A stretch of DNA of 64,000 bases from Paraburkholderia eburnea (lineage in GTDB: Bacteria > Pseudomonadota > Gammaproteobacteria > Burkholderiales > Burkholderiaceae), in assembly GCF_002917095.1 (NCBI RefSeq), contig NZ_PQGA01000016.1, positions 62,001-126,000 of the forward strand, given 5' to 3'. Shown here in pieces: positions 1 to 7,631 of this stretch. Each line of letters starts with the position of its first letter. Within the stretch, counting starts at the first letter, position 1. The translations under genes were made by a program, and so were the position numbers. A model generated the notes under the pieces. The model ran no database searches, had not been told where the DNA came from, and saw nothing but the letters and a program-made list of their open reading frames with translations.

Positions 1-401
1 TACACAAGCTCGACCAGGCGACCATCGTGCTGGTCGAAGACGACCCGCAGAGCCGGGATTCCCTCGCCTCGCTGCTGGAGGCGGAAGGGGCCCGGGTCGT
101 TGCGGTGGAGGACGCCGAAACGGGCGTCGAAGCGGCCCTCAGCCTGCTCCCCGATGCAGTGGTATGCGATCTCGATCTGCCCGCGATGGACGGTTTTTAC
201 CTGATCCAGCGCCTGCGCGATCACGAGATTCGCGGCGATCACACACCGGCTGTCGCGGTGGCGCTTACCGGCCACACCGACGAAAGCTGGCGCTTGCGCA
301 GCATCGGCGAGGGCTTCCAGCACTTCATGACCAAGCCGGCCCAGCCGGAGGCGCTGGTTGCGTTGCTCAGCGACGCGATCGACGCGCGCCAGTCGTCTTG
401 A
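1..401 (+). CDS. Response-regulator receiver domain, C-terminal end of a truncated (probably hybrid kinase) protein
   Basis: The reading frame is open from the first bases of the window and reads through a GTG at 27, so the gene starts upstream and only its C-terminus is here. The visible part is one complete CheY-like receiver domain: the acidic pair in LVEDD, the phosphoacceptor Asp in VCDLDLPAMDG, the Thr in ALTGH and the Lys in MTKPAQP. The protein ends right after this domain, with no DNA-binding output. The residues before it (KLDQATIV) look like the linker that follows a histidine-kinase ATPase domain. A terminal receiver of a hybrid sensor kinase is therefore the best guess, but a stand-alone CheY-like protein is not excluded. 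It is convergent with the Fur-family gene, 145 bp away. Confidence 0.8.
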   Translation, partial: HKLDQATIVLVEDDPQSRDSLASLLEAEGARVVAVEDAETGVEAALSLLPDAVVCDLDLPAMDGFYLIQRLRDHEIRGDHTPAVAVALTGHTDESWRLRSIGEGFQHFMTKPAQPEALVALLSDAIDARQSS

Positions 402-546
402 TGGTCCTGATGGTCTGACGAAACGCGGTGGCGTGGGAGGCTGCTCACAGCCGCCGTGCGCCATTCACACGCGGCTTCTCCGCCGCGCGGAGCACGCGCA
501 ACCGTCCCGGGCTGATTCAGCCCTCAAATCCAGCGATGGAAAGCGT

Positions 547-1152
547 TCAGGAGTGCGCAGCGGCTTTCGCGCCTTCGGCGCTTGCCTGCTCGCTGGCCTG
601 GCATTGCGCGCAGACACCTTTGAGTTCGATGCCGTCGCCCGAGAGGCGATAGCCCGCCGCCTCGATCTGCGCGACCAGCGCCTGGCGCAGCTTGGGCTCG
701 TGCAGTTCGGTGACGTTGCCGCATTGCTGGCAGACCACCAGAATGCCGTGCTGGCATTGCGTGAGATCGTGGCAGACCGCGAATGCGTTGATCGATTCGA
801 TGCGGTGAATCAGTCCCGCCGACAGCAGGAAGTCCAGTGCGCGATAGACAGTCGGCGGCGCCGATCCGGGATGGATCTGGCGCATTTCGTCGAGCAGGGA
901 ATAGGCCTTGGTCGCGCGGCCCGATGCGAGCAGCAGTTCGAGCACCTTGCGGCGGATCGGCGTGAGCTTTTCGCCGCGCTCGCGGCAGTAGGCCTCGGCC
1001 ATCGCGAGCGCGCTTTCGACCGATGCGCCGCCCGCTGCGTGACTGTGACCGTGCGCGTGATCGTGGTCGTGTGCCGCTGGGTTGGCCACTGCCTGCGCCG
1101 ATTCATGCGCATGCAGGGCCGCGGTGTCCGGGGACGGTTTTGCTGTCTTCAT
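547..1152 (-). CDS. zur: Fur-family zinc-responsive repressor (Zur-like) with His-rich N-terminus
   Basis: A 201-aa winged-helix metalloregulator of the Fur superfamily. The DNA-binding half (about residues 48-125) contains the family pattern TVYRALDFL. The dimerisation/metal half has two CxxC pairs, CQQC at 141-144 and CAQC at 181-184, which form the structural zinc site, plus the HGILVVC segment. The first 40 residues are unusual: a His/Asp/Ala-rich tail with about eight histidines between 14 and 38, absent from Fur and suited to loose metal binding. Zur is preferred over Fur for this tail and for the overall pattern; PerR is less likely. No zinc ABC transporter genes are adjacent, so the assignment rests on the protein alone. 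A GST lies 78 bp upstream on the same strand. Confidence 0.75.
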   Translation of the reverse strand: MKTAKPSPDTAALHAHESAQAVANPAAHDHDHAHGHSHAAGGASVESALAMAEAYCRERGEKLTPIRRKVLELLLASGRATKAYSLLDEMRQIHPGSAPPTVYRALDFLLSAGLIHRIESINAFAVCHDLTQCQHGILVVCQQCGNVTELHEPKLRQALVAQIEAAGYRLSGDGIELKGVCAQCQASEQASAEGAKAAAHS

Positions 1153-1230
1153 CCTGCGATTATACGGGCCGCGCCGCGCGCGTGCCCGGCGCTCGCGGAC
1201 GCCCGCAACGGGTGCGCAAGCGGTTGCGGA

Positions 1231-1857
1231 TCAGGTGAGCGGCAGGTCGATGTACTTGCGAAAGCCCTGACGCTGCGTGAGCCGCTGATACCAGCGATCG
1301 AGGTTGGGGAGCACAGGGCGCTCGACGCCTTCGAGGCCGTACCAGCGCCGCGCGAACGAGCCCAGCACGATATCGGCGAGCGAGAAGCGCTCGTTCTCCA
1401 GGAAGAAACGGCCTTGCAGATGCTGGTCGAGCAGCGTCCACAGCGCGGCGGTATTGGCGAGATCGGTGGCGATCTTCGCGGCGTCGCGCTGCTCGGGCGG
1501 CGTGCGCACGAGCGCGAGAAAGAGCGGACGTTCGGCGGGCGCGAGCGTGCCGATCGACCAGTCGAGCCAGCGCTCGATACTGGCGCGCACTTTCGGCTCG
1601 TTCGGGTACAGCACGCTCGACGGACCGTATTGCATCGCGAGATAGCGCAGGATCGCGTTGGATTCCCACAGCACGAAGTTGCCGTCCTGAAGCGTCGGCA
1701 CCTTGCCGTTCGGGTTCATGGCGAGATAGGCCGGCTCGTCGAGATGGCCGAACTTGCCGCCCGCGTCGATGCGCTCGAACGGCAGCACGAGTTCATCGCA
1801 ACACCACAGTACTTTCTGGACGTTGACCGAATTGGCGCGTCCCCAGATTTTGATCAT
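1231..1857 (-). CDS. Glutathione S-transferase family protein
   Basis: A 208-aa cytosolic GST. The thioredoxin-like N-terminal domain starts MIKIWGRANSVNVQKV and holds the glutathione gamma-glutamyl contact region NGKVPTLQDG...LWESNAILRYLA. The all-alpha C-terminal domain follows, with the conserved FSLADIVLGS segment. The ATG at 1857 is chosen over an upstream in-frame start because AAGGAGA lies about 8 nt before it and the domain begins immediately. Substrate cannot be told from sequence; this class usually acts in detoxification or in opening aromatic breakdown products. It is on the same strand as the phosphoribosyltransferase upstream (114 bp gap) and the Zur-like gene downstream. Confidence 0.88.
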   Translation of the reverse strand: MIKIWGRANSVNVQKVLWCCDELVLPFERIDAGGKFGHLDEPAYLAMNPNGKVPTLQDGNFVLWESNAILRYLAMQYGPSSVLYPNEPKVRASIERWLDWSIGTLAPAERPLFLALVRTPPEQRDAAKIATDLANTAALWTLLDQHLQGRFFLENERFSLADIVLGSFARRWYGLEGVERPVLPNLDRWYQRLTQRQGFRKYIDLPLT

Positions 1858-1971
1858 CCGGTGCGTTCTCCTTTGCAGCAATAACAGGGCAGATTGGGAT
1901 CGCAACGATACACGATGTGGCGCGCATTATTTCGCGCGGGCGATCTACACAGAATAGACGCTGGAGCGGCC

Positions 1972-2919
1972 TTAACCCCAGGCCGACGCGCCGATCATGG
2001 TTCCCACGCGCGCCTGCGCGTTCCACCAGATCACGCGCAGCAACGGCGCCTGCTGGGCGATATAGATGGCCTGCACGGGATCGCTCTCGATGAAGTGCGT
2101 CACGCCGCAGCGCACGGCGGCGGCGGCCTTGTGCGCGGCGGCGCCCGAGGGCGTGTCGTCGTGCTCGCCCGGCGCGCGCATCATCAGTTCGAGATGCCCG
2201 AAGCCGTGGCGGTCGAGCCACGCCTGGGTGCGCTCGCGGTCGACTTCGGGACGCCCGGTGATGATTGCGCGGGCGTGCTTCAGGTCGATGTCGGGAATGC
2301 GGTCGAGCGGCAGCAGCGCGTCGCGTTCCGCCAGCGCGGCTTCCAGGTCCTCGTCGTAGCGCGCCAGCGCGATGTCCGGCAGCAGGATGCCGTCGAGGTC
2401 GATCGCGTAGACCGTGTAATCGTGGTCGTCGGCCATGCGCGTGCCTTCGCGCGCGCCGTCGCGGACCCAGTCGGCGCGATAGCGGTCCGTGTAGGCCTGG
2501 CGCTCCCACGGGAACAGCGCGAAGTAGCCGCTCGCGTCGATCGAATAGTCGGGGCGCAGCCGGCTCAGGTCGTCATAGGCGCCCGTGAGCGTGCGCACGA
2601 CAAGGCCGTGTTCGCGCAGGAACGCGATGCAATCGACCAGCGTATGGCCACGGCCGGCGATGTCCTCGCACAGCAGCACCTTGGCGCCCGGCTCCGGCAT
2701 GGGCAGCGTGGAGTCCCAGCGGACTTCGCGCGTCTCGCGCGAGTAGCGCAGGAACGCGACGCTTGCGCCGGTCGCGTGCGAGACCATCAGCGCGAGCGGC
2801 GCACCGCCGCGCAGGATGCCGACGACGACGTCGAATTCCTCCTCGATCAACAACGGCTGCAGCGATTCGACCCAATGGTCGAGCTGTTCGTAAGTGAGCG
2901 GGACGACGGGTTTATTCAT
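1972..2919 (-). CDS. Phosphoribosyltransferase fused to a HAD-like hydrolase domain
   Basis: A 315-aa two-domain protein. Residues 1 to about 160 form a type I phosphoribosyltransferase fold, with the diphosphate-binding segment GILRGGAP (34-41) and the PRPP loop VLLCEDIAGRGHT (81-93). From about 168 a HAD-like domain begins with YAIDLDGILL, whose DxDG (174-177) is the HAD nucleophile motif. ITGRPEVDR supplies motif II, and a helix with HKAAAAV may supply the motif III lysine. Single-domain enzymes of both types are common; the fusion suggests a nucleotide or base salvage step coupled to dephosphorylation. The actual substrate cannot be read from the sequence. It is divergent from the SUOX-fold/kinase operon with a 229-bp intergenic region. 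Confidence 0.8.
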   Translation of the reverse strand: MNKPVVPLTYEQLDHWVESLQPLLIEEEFDVVVGILRGGAPLALMVSHATGASVAFLRYSRETREVRWDSTLPMPEPGAKVLLCEDIAGRGHTLVDCIAFLREHGLVVRTLTGAYDDLSRLRPDYSIDASGYFALFPWERQAYTDRYRADWVRDGAREGTRMADDHDYTVYAIDLDGILLPDIALARYDEDLEAALAERDALLPLDRIPDIDLKHARAIITGRPEVDRERTQAWLDRHGFGHLELMMRAPGEHDDTPSGAAAHKAAAAVRCGVTHFIESDPVQAIYIAQQAPLLRVIWWNAQARVGTMIGASAWG

Positions 2920-2991
2920 TTGATGGCAAATGCAACACGATGACGGTCAGTTACGCGACGCTCACAGATGTGTCGGCGAAGAACGCGTCTA

Positions 2992-3019
2992 TTGTCGGAG
3001 TAATGTTTGACGATATTAT
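2992..3019 (+). promoter_or_regulatory. Candidate sigma-70 promoter for the SUOX-fold/hybrid kinase operon
   Basis: TTGTCG (2992-2997) and TATTAT (3014-3019) are separated by 16 bp, matching the -35 consensus at four and the -10 at five positions. Transcription would begin near 3026, immediately before the first hairpin of the leader. Confidence 0.4.
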
Positions 3020-3025
3020 GCCTAT

Positions 3026-3148
3026 GCTTGCCGCGGGATGCAGACCCGCGGCCGACGGGCTGGACCCGGGACCCCACGCCGCCAATGCCGGGCATGATGG
3101 GGTCCGATCGTAAAACCACGAGACCACTTTGCGCCAGGGAGCGAGCAG
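3026..3148 (+). other. Structured 5' leader with two perfect hairpins
   Basis: Between the candidate promoter and the ATG at 3149 there are two inverted repeats. The first pairs GCCGCGGG (3030-3037) with CCCGCGGC (3045-3052), a perfect 8-bp stem with a 7-nt loop. The second pairs GGACCCC (3069-3075) with GGGGTCC (3099-3105), and inside it ATGCC (3085-3089) pairs with GGCAT (3091-3095). No T-run follows, so this is not a plain terminator. It may be a cis-regulatory RNA, a protein-binding site in DNA, or chance in GC-rich sequence. Confidence 0.35.
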
Positions 3149-3757
3149 ATGCAGGATCGCAATGTCCTGGGGAATGAGCAGGAGACAAAGCAGGACGACA
3201 CGCGGAACGAACGCCGGCAGCAAGAGCGGCCCGCGAACGGCGGGCGCCGTCGCTTCGCCATGTCGCTCGCGGGCTTGCTGACGGCGGCCGCGCTGCCGCT
3301 GCCGCGCGAGGCCAGGGCAGCCGGGGGCTGCGCTCTGTCGCTCGACGTGAATGGCGAGGTCCACGTGACCAACGACGCCGCGCACACGTCCTATCACTTC
3401 AGCGAGGAGCAGTTGCTCAAACTGCGCCAGTATTCGATCTCGACCGCCACGACCTGGACGCCGCGCTCGACCTTCACGGGGCCGCGGCTCGCCGACGTGC
3501 TCGATATCGTGGGCGCGTACGGCAGCCAGATCGAGATTCACACCATCGACGACTACACCTGCATGGTGCCGGTGTCCGATGCCGCGCGTTATGGCGCGGT
3601 GCTCGCCTACGCGATGAACGGCCGCCGCCTCAAGGTGAGCGACTTCGGCCCGCTGTTCCTGATCTATCCGCGCGACCAGTTCCCGCTCGAACTCGATGGC
3701 GCGGCAGGCGATTCGAAATTCGCCTGGCAGATCGTTTCGATGACCATCAAGCCTTGA
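3149..3757 (+). CDS. Periplasmic SUOX-fold (molybdopterin-binding-like) protein, probable sensor partner of the downstream kinase
   Basis: A 202-aa exported protein. The N-terminus is long and charged and leads into GGRRRFAMSLAGLL (31-44), a Tat-like twin-arginine signal followed by a hydrophobic stretch and an Ala-x-Ala type cleavage region near 57. The mature part has the pattern of small SUOX-fold proteins (COG3915/PF00174-like): FTGPRLADVLDIVGA (109-123), DDYTCMVPVSD (134-144) and FGPLFLIYP (166-174). The usual molybdenum-ligand cysteine context is not evident, so a ligand-binding rather than catalytic role is likely. In Agrobacterium a protein of this fold, PruR, binds pterins and controls the membrane protein DcpA. 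Here it lies only 10 bp upstream of a membrane hybrid kinase. The ATG at 3149 has AGGGAG about 8 nt before it. Confidence 0.75.
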   Translation: MQDRNVLGNEQETKQDDTRNERRQQERPANGGRRRFAMSLAGLLTAAALPLPREARAAGGCALSLDVNGEVHVTNDAAHTSYHFSEEQLLKLRQYSISTATTWTPRSTFTGPRLADVLDIVGAYGSQIEIHTIDDYTCMVPVSDAARYGAVLAYAMNGRRLKVSDFGPLFLIYPRDQFPLELDGAAGDSKFAWQIVSMTIKP

Positions 3758-3767
3758 GTTCCACGTA

Positions 3768-5603
3768 ATGCCCCGTCCGCTGCGGCGCTTCCTGCATGTG
3801 CTGATCTGGATCATCGCGCTCGCGCCGCCGGTGATGGCGGTCGGCTACCTGCTCTACGCGAATCTGCTCAACCCCAAGGTCGTGCAGCGCCTCACCGGCA
3901 CCTACGACGGCCTCTACTGGGACGCCGCGCAGATGCAGATCGCCTATGCGCGCTTCGAAAGCCAGCTATTGCTGTACGCCGACGGCGTCGATCGCGACCT
4001 TGACAAGGTGAGGCTGCGCTACGAACTGCTGCAATCGAAGCTCAATGTCGTGAAGGGCTCGACGCGCACGCTCGCGGGCATGCCGGGCCTGATGAAGCTG
4101 CAGCAGCAGGATCTGGCCGTGATCGACGCGACCATCGCGCCGTTCGACGCGCAGATCGCCACGCTCGCCGAGAACCCCGAGCGCGCCGTGCCGATGCTGA
4201 CCGCGCTCGACACGCACTGGACCGCCGTGACCGACCTCGCGCTCAACCGGCGCTTCGCCGATGTGACCGAGCGCGAGGCAATCCGCCGCGACTTCATCGG
4301 CAAGCGCCGCGAGCTGTTCGCGGCGGGTCTCGTGCTGCTGATGCTGTCGGCGGCGGCGGCCGTGCTGCTCGTGATGAACGGCTACCGGCGCACGCGCCTG
4401 ATTCGCCAGCAGCACGCGGCGCTGGAGGCCGAACACCAGGCGAGCCGCGCCGCGCGCGAGGCGAGCATGGCCAAGGACGCGTTCCTGGGCATGATCGGCC
4501 ATGAACTGCGCACGCCGCTGCACGCGATCGTTTCGTCGATCGAACTGCTCGGCTTCACCTCGCATTCGGAGGCCGACCGCAAGGTGATTCAACGGCTGGA
4601 GACGGCCGCGCGCCAGCTTGAGGCGCAGATGAAGGATCTGACCGACTACGCGCGTCTTGGCGCGGGCAAGCTGGAACTGCGCCAGGAGGAGTTCTGTCCG
4701 CGCGAACTGCTCCAGTCGATCGTCGACGAAAACGAGCAGGCCGCGCGCGCACGCGGCCTTGAATTCGGGCATGCGTGGCGCGGGCCGCAGCTCAAGGTCG
4801 TGGCCGATCCTCACCGTATCCGCCAGATTGCCAACAATCTCGTGACCAATGCGATCCGCTATACCGAGCGCGGTTCGGTGCGCATCGAATTCGCCGCGCT
4901 CAGCGACGAGGCCAGCGGCGCGCAGACGCTCGCGATCGTCGTGAGCGATACCGGGCCGGGTGTGACGCCCGAGCAGATTCCGCTGATTTTCAAGGAGTTT
5001 ACGCAGCTCGATACGTCGCGCACGCGCCGTTTCGACGGGGCGGGGATGGGACTGGCGATCGTGCGCGGGCTGGTCGATCTGTTCGGCGGCACGATCGAGA
5101 CCGACAGCCGCGTGGGCGAGGGCACGACCTTCACGGTGACGGTTCCGGTGACGGCGATCGAGCCGCCGGCGCCCGACGCACCCGTGCCGCCCATGCGCGA
5201 CGAGGCCGCGCCGCGGCTGGTGCTGGTGGTGGACGACAATCCGCTGGTGCGCGAATCGCTGTGCGAAATGGTCGCGCATATGGGCTACGCGGCGCTCGCC
5301 GCAAGCGATACGGACGGCGCGCTCGCGAGCCTCGACGCCACGTACTGCGACGTCGTGCTGCTCGACCTGCACATGCCGGGCCGCGACGGCTACGCGTTCG
5401 TGGAGGGGCTGGGTTCGCGGGCTGGCTGGACGTCGCGCGTGATCGCCGTGAGCGCCGATGTCGCCGCGCTCGCGTCGTCGGCCGATGGGGAGAATCCGTT
5501 CTTCGACACGCTGCCCAAGCCCGTGCACTACGAAGTGTTGCGCGCGGCCTTGCAGCGTGCGTTCAATACGCCGCGCGCCGGTCATGGCGCGCGCTCGGTC
5601 TAG
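3768..5603 (+). CDS. Membrane hybrid sensor histidine kinase
   Basis: A 611-aa protein. Transmembrane helix 1 is at about 8-30, a helical periplasmic domain of about 150 residues follows, and helix 2 is at about 184-205. The HisKA domain has phosphoacceptor H245 in GHELRTP, the HATPase has its N box near 356-361 (NNLVTNA), a G1 box DTGPG (394-398) and a G2 box GAGMGLA. The C-terminal receiver has D489/D490, phosphoacceptor D533 in LLDLHMPG and K584. All catalytic residues are present, so it should be active and phosphorylate its own receiver. No Hpt domain is included, so a separate phosphotransfer protein is expected if it signals onward. The tight spacing after the SUOX-fold gene suggests the two are one operon and that the periplasmic domain senses through that protein. 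Confidence 0.92.
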   Translation: MPRPLRRFLHVLIWIIALAPPVMAVGYLLYANLLNPKVVQRLTGTYDGLYWDAAQMQIAYARFESQLLLYADGVDRDLDKVRLRYELLQSKLNVVKGSTRTLAGMPGLMKLQQQDLAVIDATIAPFDAQIATLAENPERAVPMLTALDTHWTAVTDLALNRRFADVTEREAIRRDFIGKRRELFAAGLVLLMLSAAAAVLLVMNGYRRTRLIRQQHAALEAEHQASRAAREASMAKDAFLGMIGHELRTPLHAIVSSIELLGFTSHSEADRKVIQRLETAARQLEAQMKDLTDYARLGAGKLELRQEEFCPRELLQSIVDENEQAARARGLEFGHAWRGPQLKVVADPHRIRQIANNLVTNAIRYTERGSVRIEFAALSDEASGAQTLAIVVSDTGPGVTPEQIPLIFKEFTQLDTSRTRRFDGAGMGLAIVRGLVDLFGGTIETDSRVGEGTTFTVTVPVTAIEPPAPDAPVPPMRDEAAPRLVLVVDDNPLVRESLCEMVAHMGYAALAASDTDGALASLDATYCDVVLLDLHMPGRDGYAFVEGLGSRAGWTSRVIAVSADVAALASSADGENPFFDTLPKPVHYEVLRAALQRAFNTPRAGHGARSV

Positions 5604-5624
5604 CCTCGCTGCGCGCGGCGGCTT

Positions 5625-6479
5625 TTAGATGCGGTTGAGGCGCTTGGAGAGATCGGCGACGAGGATCGCCATGCGGGCGGGCTTTTCGTAGCAGGCCACG
5701 TTGTAATGGCGCACCACCTGGCTGATTTCCGATTCGCTCGCCTTGCCCGTCAGCAGCTCGCCGGTGAGCACGAAGATCGGCGCGTCGGGGTTCTCGGAGG
5801 CGCGCACCTGGCGGATCGCCTCGGCGGAGGTCTGACTGCCGAACAGCCAGTCGATCACCACGCCGTCGAAGACGTTGTGCTCCAGCGCCTGTGTGAAGGC
5901 AGCGAGGCCGTAGAGCGCCTGCGCTGCGTAGCCGCTGTGCTCCAGATAGTCGCGCAGGTTGTCGGCCGACGCCTGATCGTCGTCCACCACGGCGATGAGC
6001 GGCTTGTCGGCTTCGGCGCGGCGCGGGTAGATCTCGATCTTGTGGACTTCGCGCGCGTTCAGGTAGAGCGCGCCATCGGGGCGCACCACGCGCCATTGGC
6101 CCTGCTTCTCGTAGGCGACGAAGTCGGGGCGGGTGCCCGGTTCGACCGGCATGCCGATCCAGGCGGTACACGCCAGCTCGACGGCGCTCACGCACAGCAG
6201 CGCGTCCTGCGCGGTCGCGCCCACCATGCCGGGGTCGAGCAACTGCGCACCGAACAACTGGCCCGCCGGTTCGCCGAACGCCTCGGCCACCTTCTTGATC
6301 TGCGCGAGCGTCCACGGGCTGTTGCCGCGCAACTTGCGGTGCCCCTGAGAAAAGCTCAGTTCAAGAATCCGGCACAGCTCGGTGGTTTGCTGGCGTTTGC
6401 CGATGCCATGACGGCTCATCAGCTCACGTACGCGCTCCGCGACCGCGGCCGAGTCGGTTGTGTGTGCAACGTTCGACAT
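5625..6479 (-). CDS. BetR-domain HTH protein with C-terminal receiver domain
   Basis: A 284-aa protein in which the usual response-regulator order is reversed. Residues 10 to about 70 form a helix-turn-helix of the BetR type (ERVRELMSRHGI, then SFSQGHRKLRG, then WTLAQIKKVAEAFGE). A central linker domain (about 85-150) is of unknown type. A CheY-like receiver occupies about 160-282, with acidic residues in VVDDD (165-168), phosphoacceptor D210 in GVVIDWLFG, T239 and K266. It converges on the hybrid kinase gene with only 21 bp between stops, so it is a plausible output partner of that kinase, though no experiment is implied. No clear Shine-Dalgarno precedes the ATG at 6479, so the start is less certain. 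Confidence 0.82.
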   Translation of the reverse strand: MSNVAHTTDSAAVAERVRELMSRHGIGKRQQTTELCRILELSFSQGHRKLRGNSPWTLAQIKKVAEAFGEPAGQLFGAQLLDPGMVGATAQDALLCVSAVELACTAWIGMPVEPGTRPDFVAYEKQGQWRVVRPDGALYLNAREVHKIEIYPRRAEADKPLIAVVDDDQASADNLRDYLEHSGYAAQALYGLAAFTQALEHNVFDGVVIDWLFGSQTSAEAIRQVRASENPDAPIFVLTGELLTGKASESEISQVVRHYNVACYEKPARMAILVADLSKRLNRI

Positions 6480-6823
6480 ACTGCTAATGGAGGGAGGATC
6501 GAGTCGGATTGGGACAATTATCGCGTGCCGCTATGCTGCCGCTGGAACAAATAATTCTGACGGAGCGCGGGCGCACAATATTCTAAACGCATCATTTGAC
6601 AATCGCTTGGCTTTTGTATGACAACATTAAGGGTCGGATTGATGTCGATGCCAACGGCGGCCCGAGCGTCGTGAACTGCCCGGGCGCGGCGCCGGTGCAC
6701 GGCACCCGCGCGCGTCACGATGCTTTGCGACAATGGACTTTGTACGCGCATTTCATGAGCCGGGGCGCGGGTGTGCCCTCCAGACCGATTACGGTTGCAT
6801 AACGACAGTGGGATGAGAAAAGT
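6480..6823 (+). promoter_or_regulatory. Divergent intergenic region with a candidate promoter
   Basis: This 344-bp gap separates the BetR-receiver gene (leftward) from the C39-like gene (rightward) and is locally AT-richer than its surroundings. A perfect TTGACA lies at 6596-6601, with TATGAC at 6617-6622 as a weak -10 after a short 15-bp spacer, pointing right. If used, it would give a leader of roughly 200 nt. I see no open frame with coding character and no strong hairpin in the rest. Confidence 0.3.
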
Positions 6824-7543
6824 TTGAACGAAATCAATATGCAAGCATTGCGCGAACAGGCAGCCGAACTGGGAAGCGGGCAGCGCCGGGCGCTTGCCCA
6901 CGAGCGGGAAATCCGCCATTTTGGCGTGCCGTATTACAGCCAGTGGGCTAGCCCGGAGTGGGTCGAGCGCATCGTAGAAGACGATATCGATCCCTGCGAC
7001 GACCCGGCGTGGCGCGCGAGCGGTTTTGCGCAGCCCGACGAATACCGCTTCTGGGCCAAGCGGCTGTGCGGCCTGACCTGTTTCGAATCGGCGCTCGACT
7101 ATTGGGGCATCGAGCATGCGCCGCGCGCCGCGATGCTCCAGGACGCGTTGCGCCACGGCGTCTATCGCATACGCGAGGACGGCGGCGTGGATGGGCTGAT
7201 CTACCATCCGTTCGCGGCCTGGGCGGAGGCGGCTTACGGCGTGCGCGTGGAAGTGATGACCGATGAAGACATTCAGGCGAGCGCCGCGCGCCTCGCCGCC
7301 GACACGCTCGCGATCGTATCCGTGAGTCCCGAGATCCGCTATCCGGAGCGCGCCAACGCGAGCCAGGGCGGTCATTTGATCCTGCTGCACGGGCGCAGCG
7401 AGGGCGGCGTGTGGTTCCACAACCCGTCGGGCGTGGCGCCGTATCAGGCCGATGCCTGGCTGCCCTACGACACCATGGCGCGCTTTCATGCCCGGCGCGG
7501 CATGGCGCTCACGCGCGTGACCGAGGATGGGCTGGCGGATTGA
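6824..7543 (+). CDS. C39-like cysteine peptidase-fold protein
   Basis: A 239-aa soluble protein with no signal peptide or membrane segment. The segment KRLCGLTCFESALDYWG (79-95) matches the CGxxC active-site block of C39/C39_2 papain-like peptidases, giving C82 as the likely nucleophile. GGHLILLHG (H184) and WFHNPSG (N200) supply the other two catalytic positions. The usual oxyanion Gln a few residues before the Cys is not obvious. Known C39 domains either cleave double-glycine leaders inside ABC exporters or stand alone with unknown substrates; no ABC transporter or leader peptide is nearby. The start may be TTG at 6824 or ATG at 6839. It stands alone, facing away from the BetR-receiver gene. 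Confidence 0.65.
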   Translation: MNEINMQALREQAAELGSGQRRALAHEREIRHFGVPYYSQWASPEWVERIVEDDIDPCDDPAWRASGFAQPDEYRFWAKRLCGLTCFESALDYWGIEHAPRAAMLQDALRHGVYRIREDGGVDGLIYHPFAAWAEAAYGVRVEVMTDEDIQASAARLAADTLAIVSVSPEIRYPERANASQGGHLILLHGRSEGGVWFHNPSGVAPYQADAWLPYDTMARFHARRGMALTRVTEDGLAD

Positions 7544-7631
7544 ACCGGAACAAGGCTCGAACCCGGCTCGAACGGTGCGGCGGCTCGATCGGGGCCGCCC
7601 GCACCTGCCCGAAATCGCCGCCCGTTTCCGT

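Noticed and set aside
358..1884. A 508-codon rightward open frame opposite the Zur and GST genes
   Set aside because: It is antisense to two clear genes, is rich in Arg/Ala as expected for a shadow of GC-rich coding DNA, and has no family resemblance or ribosome site.
3966..5585. A 539-codon leftward open frame opposite the hybrid kinase
   Set aside because: It is the complementary-strand shadow of an intact kinase; its composition (Arg, His, Gln, Val) is that of reversed GC-rich codons.
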